64,000 bases of DNA from JBHJHP01 sp042219855 (GTDB lineage Bacteria > Bacteroidota > Bacteroidia > Bacteroidales > UBA5342), in contig NZ_JBHJHP010000008.1 in NCBI RefSeq assembly GCF_042219855.1, forward strand, positions 124,001 through 188,000. Direction: 5' to 3'. Below are positions 61,786 through 64,000 of this stretch, in pieces. The position numbers and the translations under genes are program-made. The stretch's first letter is position 1, and the number at the start of each line of letters is the position of its first letter. The notes beneath the pieces were generated by a model that was given only the letters and a program-made list of their open reading frames with translations, did not search any database and was not told where the DNA came from.

Positions 61786-62655
61786 CTAAAGTTGTTTTAA
61801 ATAGTTTGCCAGTTTTTCAGATTCGGCCATGTAATCATAGCCTAACGGATCAATTTCAATAAGTTTTGCTCCTGATTCATCAGCGATAATCTGTGCTTTG
61901 CTTTTATCGAATTGTTTCTGGATAAAGATATATTTAATCTGCCGGTTTTTAATTTCGTCAATCAGTTGCCTGATATATGCTGCGGTTGGTTCCTTGCCTT
62001 CTTTCTCAATGGAGATTTGTTCAAACCCATAGTCGTGTGCAATATAGGATAAGGCAGGATGATAAATTACAAAAGTTTTCTCTTTCGCCTTATCTGCTGC
62101 CTCAGTAAATAATGAATCGAGTTTGTTTAAATCGTGCTGCAGAATGGCATAAGCGCTATCCAGTGACGCCTGTTTAAAAAGTTCAGAATATCCCAGCATC
62201 GCATACATAATCTCCACCATTTTTTTAGCCTGTTTGGGTGAAACCCATAAGTGCGGATCCGATTCTTCATGCTCAGCAGGGGAATCTTCATGATGATGGC
62301 CTTCTATTCTTACAATTCCAGCTGTTGTGTTGATGAACATGGTGGTTTCATTCAAATCCTTGAATTTCGGTAACCATACATTCTCAAACCCAAGCTGATC
62401 AATGTAGAAGTAATAAACCGAATGGTTCATATCTCTCATCTGTTTCGGTGTGGGACTGTAAGTTACAGGATTACTTCCGGGTGGCAGCAAACAATTTACA
62501 TGCACTTTCCCGTCTGTTAATATGTCAAGCCACTGCTTTTGAGGAAGTATAGAAACTGACATGGTAATGCCTTGTTCTTTTTTTGAAGTACAAGCTGAGA
62601 AAAACGTAATAATGCTGATTAAAATAATAAGTGAAAAAAAACGGTTTTTCATCAT
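61786..62655 (-). CDS. znuA: Metal (zinc-type) ABC transporter solute-binding lipoprotein
   Basis: 289 residues. Lipoprotein signal with FFSAC lipobox (Cys22). A His/acid-rich loop lies near 119-135 (HHHEDSPAEHEESDPH), common in zinc-scavenging members. Expected ligands His135 (DPHLW), His199 (YHPALSY) and Asp269 (EIDPLG) are present. The first ligand, normally the H of NPHxYEP, is replaced: the text is GSNPVTYSPTP with Val64. The genes read znuA, znuC, znuB, mtnP in one direction with 1-bp gap or overlaps. Confidence 0.88.
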   Translation of the reverse strand: MMKNRFFSLIILISIITFFSACTSKKEQGITMSVSILPQKQWLDILTDGKVHVNCLLPPGSNPVTYSPTPKQMRDMNHSVYYFYIDQLGFENVWLPKFKDLNETTMFINTTAGIVRIEGHHHEDSPAEHEESDPHLWVSPKQAKKMVEIMYAMLGYSELFKQASLDSAYAILQHDLNKLDSLFTEAADKAKEKTFVIYHPALSYIAHDYGFEQISIEKEGKEPTAAYIRQLIDEIKNRQIKYIFIQKQFDKSKAQIIADESGAKLIEIDPLGYDYMAESEKLANYLKQL

Positions 62656-62665
62656 ATGAAAAAAA

Positions 62666-62682
62666 TTGTAACTTTATAACAA
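62666..62682. promoter_or_regulatory. Candidate Zur-like operator upstream of znuA
   Basis: TTGTAA-CTTTA-TAACAA, an imperfect inverted repeat (5 of 6 bases) 11 bp before the znuA start. It is downstream of the -7 element, where a repressor would be effective. No Zur gene is in the window. Confidence 0.3.
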
Positions 62683-62701
62683 CCCTTTACATTGTTTGTT
62701 G

Positions 62702-62709
62702 CAAAATTA
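62702..62709 (-). promoter_or_regulatory. Candidate -7 element (TAATTTTG) for the znu operon
   Basis: TAnnTTTG on the minus strand, 46 bp before the znuA start, within the divergent gap to the ComF gene. Confidence 0.5.
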
Positions 62710-62721
62710 TAACCTAAAACA

Positions 62722-63423
62722 ATGAAAAAAAATTTAATCTCAAATTATCTCAGGGATTTTACAGCATTGCTGTTTCCCGACCTCTGTTTTGCCTGCTCAC
62801 GTCCATTGCTTGGCGATGAGAAATTTATCTGTCTTTCATGTGAATACGATCTGCCTGAAACACATTTTGATGTGATGGAAGGAAATCCTGTGGAGCAATC
62901 TTTTTGGGGGAGGACAGTTATTTTTTCTGCTACAGCTTATGTGCGTTTTGAAAAAGGAAATAAAGTGCAGCATTTAATGCATGCCCTGAAATATAACGGG
63001 CAAAAGGAGTTGGGCGTATATATGGGAGAGTTGATGGGGCGAAGCATTAGTGAAAACTCAAGATTTAACTGCATTGATGCCATTTTGCCGGTCCCCTTAC
63101 ACCCTAAGAAATATCGTAAAAGAACCTACAATCAAAGTGAGTGCCTGGCAGCCGGAATTGGCAATATCCTGCAAAAACCGGTTTTAAGTAGTGTTTTAAT
63201 TAGAAAGGTTTTTAATCCAACGCAGACCAAAAAAGGACGGTATCAACGCTGGGAAAATGTGGAAGGCATTTTTGAAGTTACAGATCCGGAGTTGCTGCAG
63301 GGCAAACATCTTTTGCTGGTTGACGATGTAATTACTACCGGTTCAACCCTTGAGGCAGCAGCTTTACCTCTTGCAAATATTATAAATACCCGGGTTAGTG
63401 TAATGACATTTGCATTGGCCTGA
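62722..63423 (+). CDS. ComF family phosphoribosyltransferase-like protein
   Basis: 233 residues. N-terminal zinc ribbon with Cys22, Cys25, Cys37 and Cys40. The PRTase-like domain carries a PVPLHPKKYRKRTYNQSECLA block and the PRPP-loop LLLVDDVITTGST near 200. ComF proteins assist in DNA uptake in naturally competent species, but most homologues have unknown roles. The following outer-membrane gene begins 13 bp later, so both could share a transcript. Confidence 0.88.
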   Translation: MKKNLISNYLRDFTALLFPDLCFACSRPLLGDEKFICLSCEYDLPETHFDVMEGNPVEQSFWGRTVIFSATAYVRFEKGNKVQHLMHALKYNGQKELGVYMGELMGRSISENSRFNCIDAILPVPLHPKKYRKRTYNQSECLAAGIGNILQKPVLSSVLIRKVFNPTQTKKGRYQRWENVEGIFEVTDPELLQGKHLLLVDDVITTGSTLEAAALPLANIINTRVSVMTFALA

Positions 63424-63436
63424 AAAACCTGATATT

Positions 63437-64000
63437 ATGAATAAATACATGTTATTGCTGAGTATTGCGATATGCAATACGATGCTCGCTTCCGATTTTT
63501 ATTTTCCGGCCGGAGCCTCATCAGGTGCTTTATCACATGCCACTGTTGGAGATTTTGACTTTTGGTCGGTTATCAATAATCCGTCATTCACAGCACGTTA
63601 TGAAAAACCGGAGGTTGGTATAAACTATGAATCCAGGTTTGCATTAAAAGAGTTATCTGTAAGTTCTGTTGGTCTTGTTTACCCGGTCAGTACAGGTACG
63701 GTATTTTCTTCCTTTCAGCACTTTGGCTATTCGGTTTACCACGAGATAAGGTTTGGTATGGGCTACTCGCGGACTTTCGGTGATAAATTTGGCGCGGCAG
63801 TGCAGTTTAATTTATTGGCATTCAGGCCCGACCCGGAAACAAAAGAGTTGTATACGTTTTCTGCCGATGTAAGTCTGAATGCCAAACTTACGGATAACCT
63901 GGATCTTGGCTTTAATCTGATTAATATCCCTTCTTCAAAATTTGAAAATGATGTGGGAACTCAGGTGCCGGTAAGATACAGGTTCGGACTGAACTGGAAG
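63437..64000 (+). CDS. Outer-membrane beta-barrel protein (PorV/PorQ-like), C-terminus beyond window
   Basis: 188 codons are open to the window end. Signal peptide MNKYMLLLSIAICNTMLA, then FPAGASSGALSHATVGDFDFWSVINNPSFTARY, resembling the ASxxAxxG.AxVA..D..s..wNPA start of PorV/PorQ-type and FadL-type barrels. Alternating hydrophobic strands (EIRFGMGYSRTFGDKFGAAVQF) follow. The exact family remains open because the protein is truncated. Confidence 0.7.
   Translation, partial: MNKYMLLLSIAICNTMLASDFYFPAGASSGALSHATVGDFDFWSVINNPSFTARYEKPEVGINYESRFALKELSVSSVGLVYPVSTGTVFSSFQHFGYSVYHEIRFGMGYSRTFGDKFGAAVQFNLLAFRPDPETKELYTFSADVSLNAKLTDNLDLGFNLINIPSSKFENDVGTQVPVRYRFGLNWK

Noticed and set aside
1..64000. 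rRNA, tRNA, CRISPR, prophage or plasmid functions, and riboswitches
   Set aside because: Gaps were read for tRNA-like cloverleafs, known leaders and phage or plasmid genes; nothing convincing was seen.

Overview
The window is a stretch of chromosome from a free-living or environmental member of the Bacteroidota, most likely close to Marinilabiliales/Bacteroidales. The evidence is: N-succinylornithine-type carbamoyltransferase; proteins with type IX secretion (T9SS) C-terminal sorting domains; families common in this phylum (DUF2851, DUF3109, OmpA/TPR lipoprotein, TGS-domain nucleoside kinase, T9SS-type barrels); almost no Shine-Dalgarno sequences; and many copies of the Bacteroidota -7 promoter element TAnnTTTG at sensible distances from starts. 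No rRNA, tRNA, CRISPR or prophage was seen.

Layout. 1-5.4 kb: a partial secreted parallel beta-helix protein, divergent from an unusual AraC-HTH/STAND-ATPase/TPR regulator. 5.4-20.4 kb: housekeeping and envelope genes (lipoate ligase, prolyl oligopeptidase lipoprotein, deoxynucleoside kinase, OmpA/TPR lipoprotein, Tyr/Gly-Ser-rich lipoprotein, FadL-type porin, ThiE/TenI-like barrel, alanine dehydrogenase, SRPBCC protein, pyrE, ppk, DUF2461). 20.5-27.7 kb: asnS, nucleobase permease, a small dimeric barrel protein, an orphan multi-PAS histidine kinase and an M28 peptidase. 27.7-29.5 kb: a mobile-looking island with a REP-associated tyrosine transposase (RAYT), several GGCGTAG-type hairpins and an exact 111-bp duplicate of part of carB.

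29.5-42.2 kb is an arginine/proline biosynthesis cluster: carB divergent from argR, GNAT acyltransferase, argG, argC, argD, proC, proB, proA and an argF'-type carbamoyltransferase carrying the Pro90 signature of succinylornithine specificity. argR appears to start at a GTG just downstream of two ARG-box-like operators spaced exactly 21 bp apart. proA and argF' are each preceded by degenerate 7-bp tandem repeats. argB, argH, carA and a deacylase are not in the window.

42.2-64 kb: DUF4143 ATPase behind tandem operator-like repeats, TGS-nucleoside kinase, a pair of AT-rich T9SS-cargo paralogues bracketed by two matching hairpins, DUF3109, gpmI, an MNT/HEPN toxin-antitoxin pair, a large lamin-tail-domain exoprotein, asd, tgt (lacking the zinc cysteines), an LptF/G permease, a K+ channel/TrkA protein with an altered filter, DUF2851, a NUMOD4/HNH endonuclease, mtnP, a zinc-type ABC importer, a ComF-like protein and a partial outer-membrane barrel.

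No single clearly new system stands out. The best leads are the AraC-STAND regulator, the RAYT/REP island with the carB copy, the heptamer-repeat leaders in the arg/pro cluster, the hairpin-bracketed T9SS cassette and the zinc-less Tgt.
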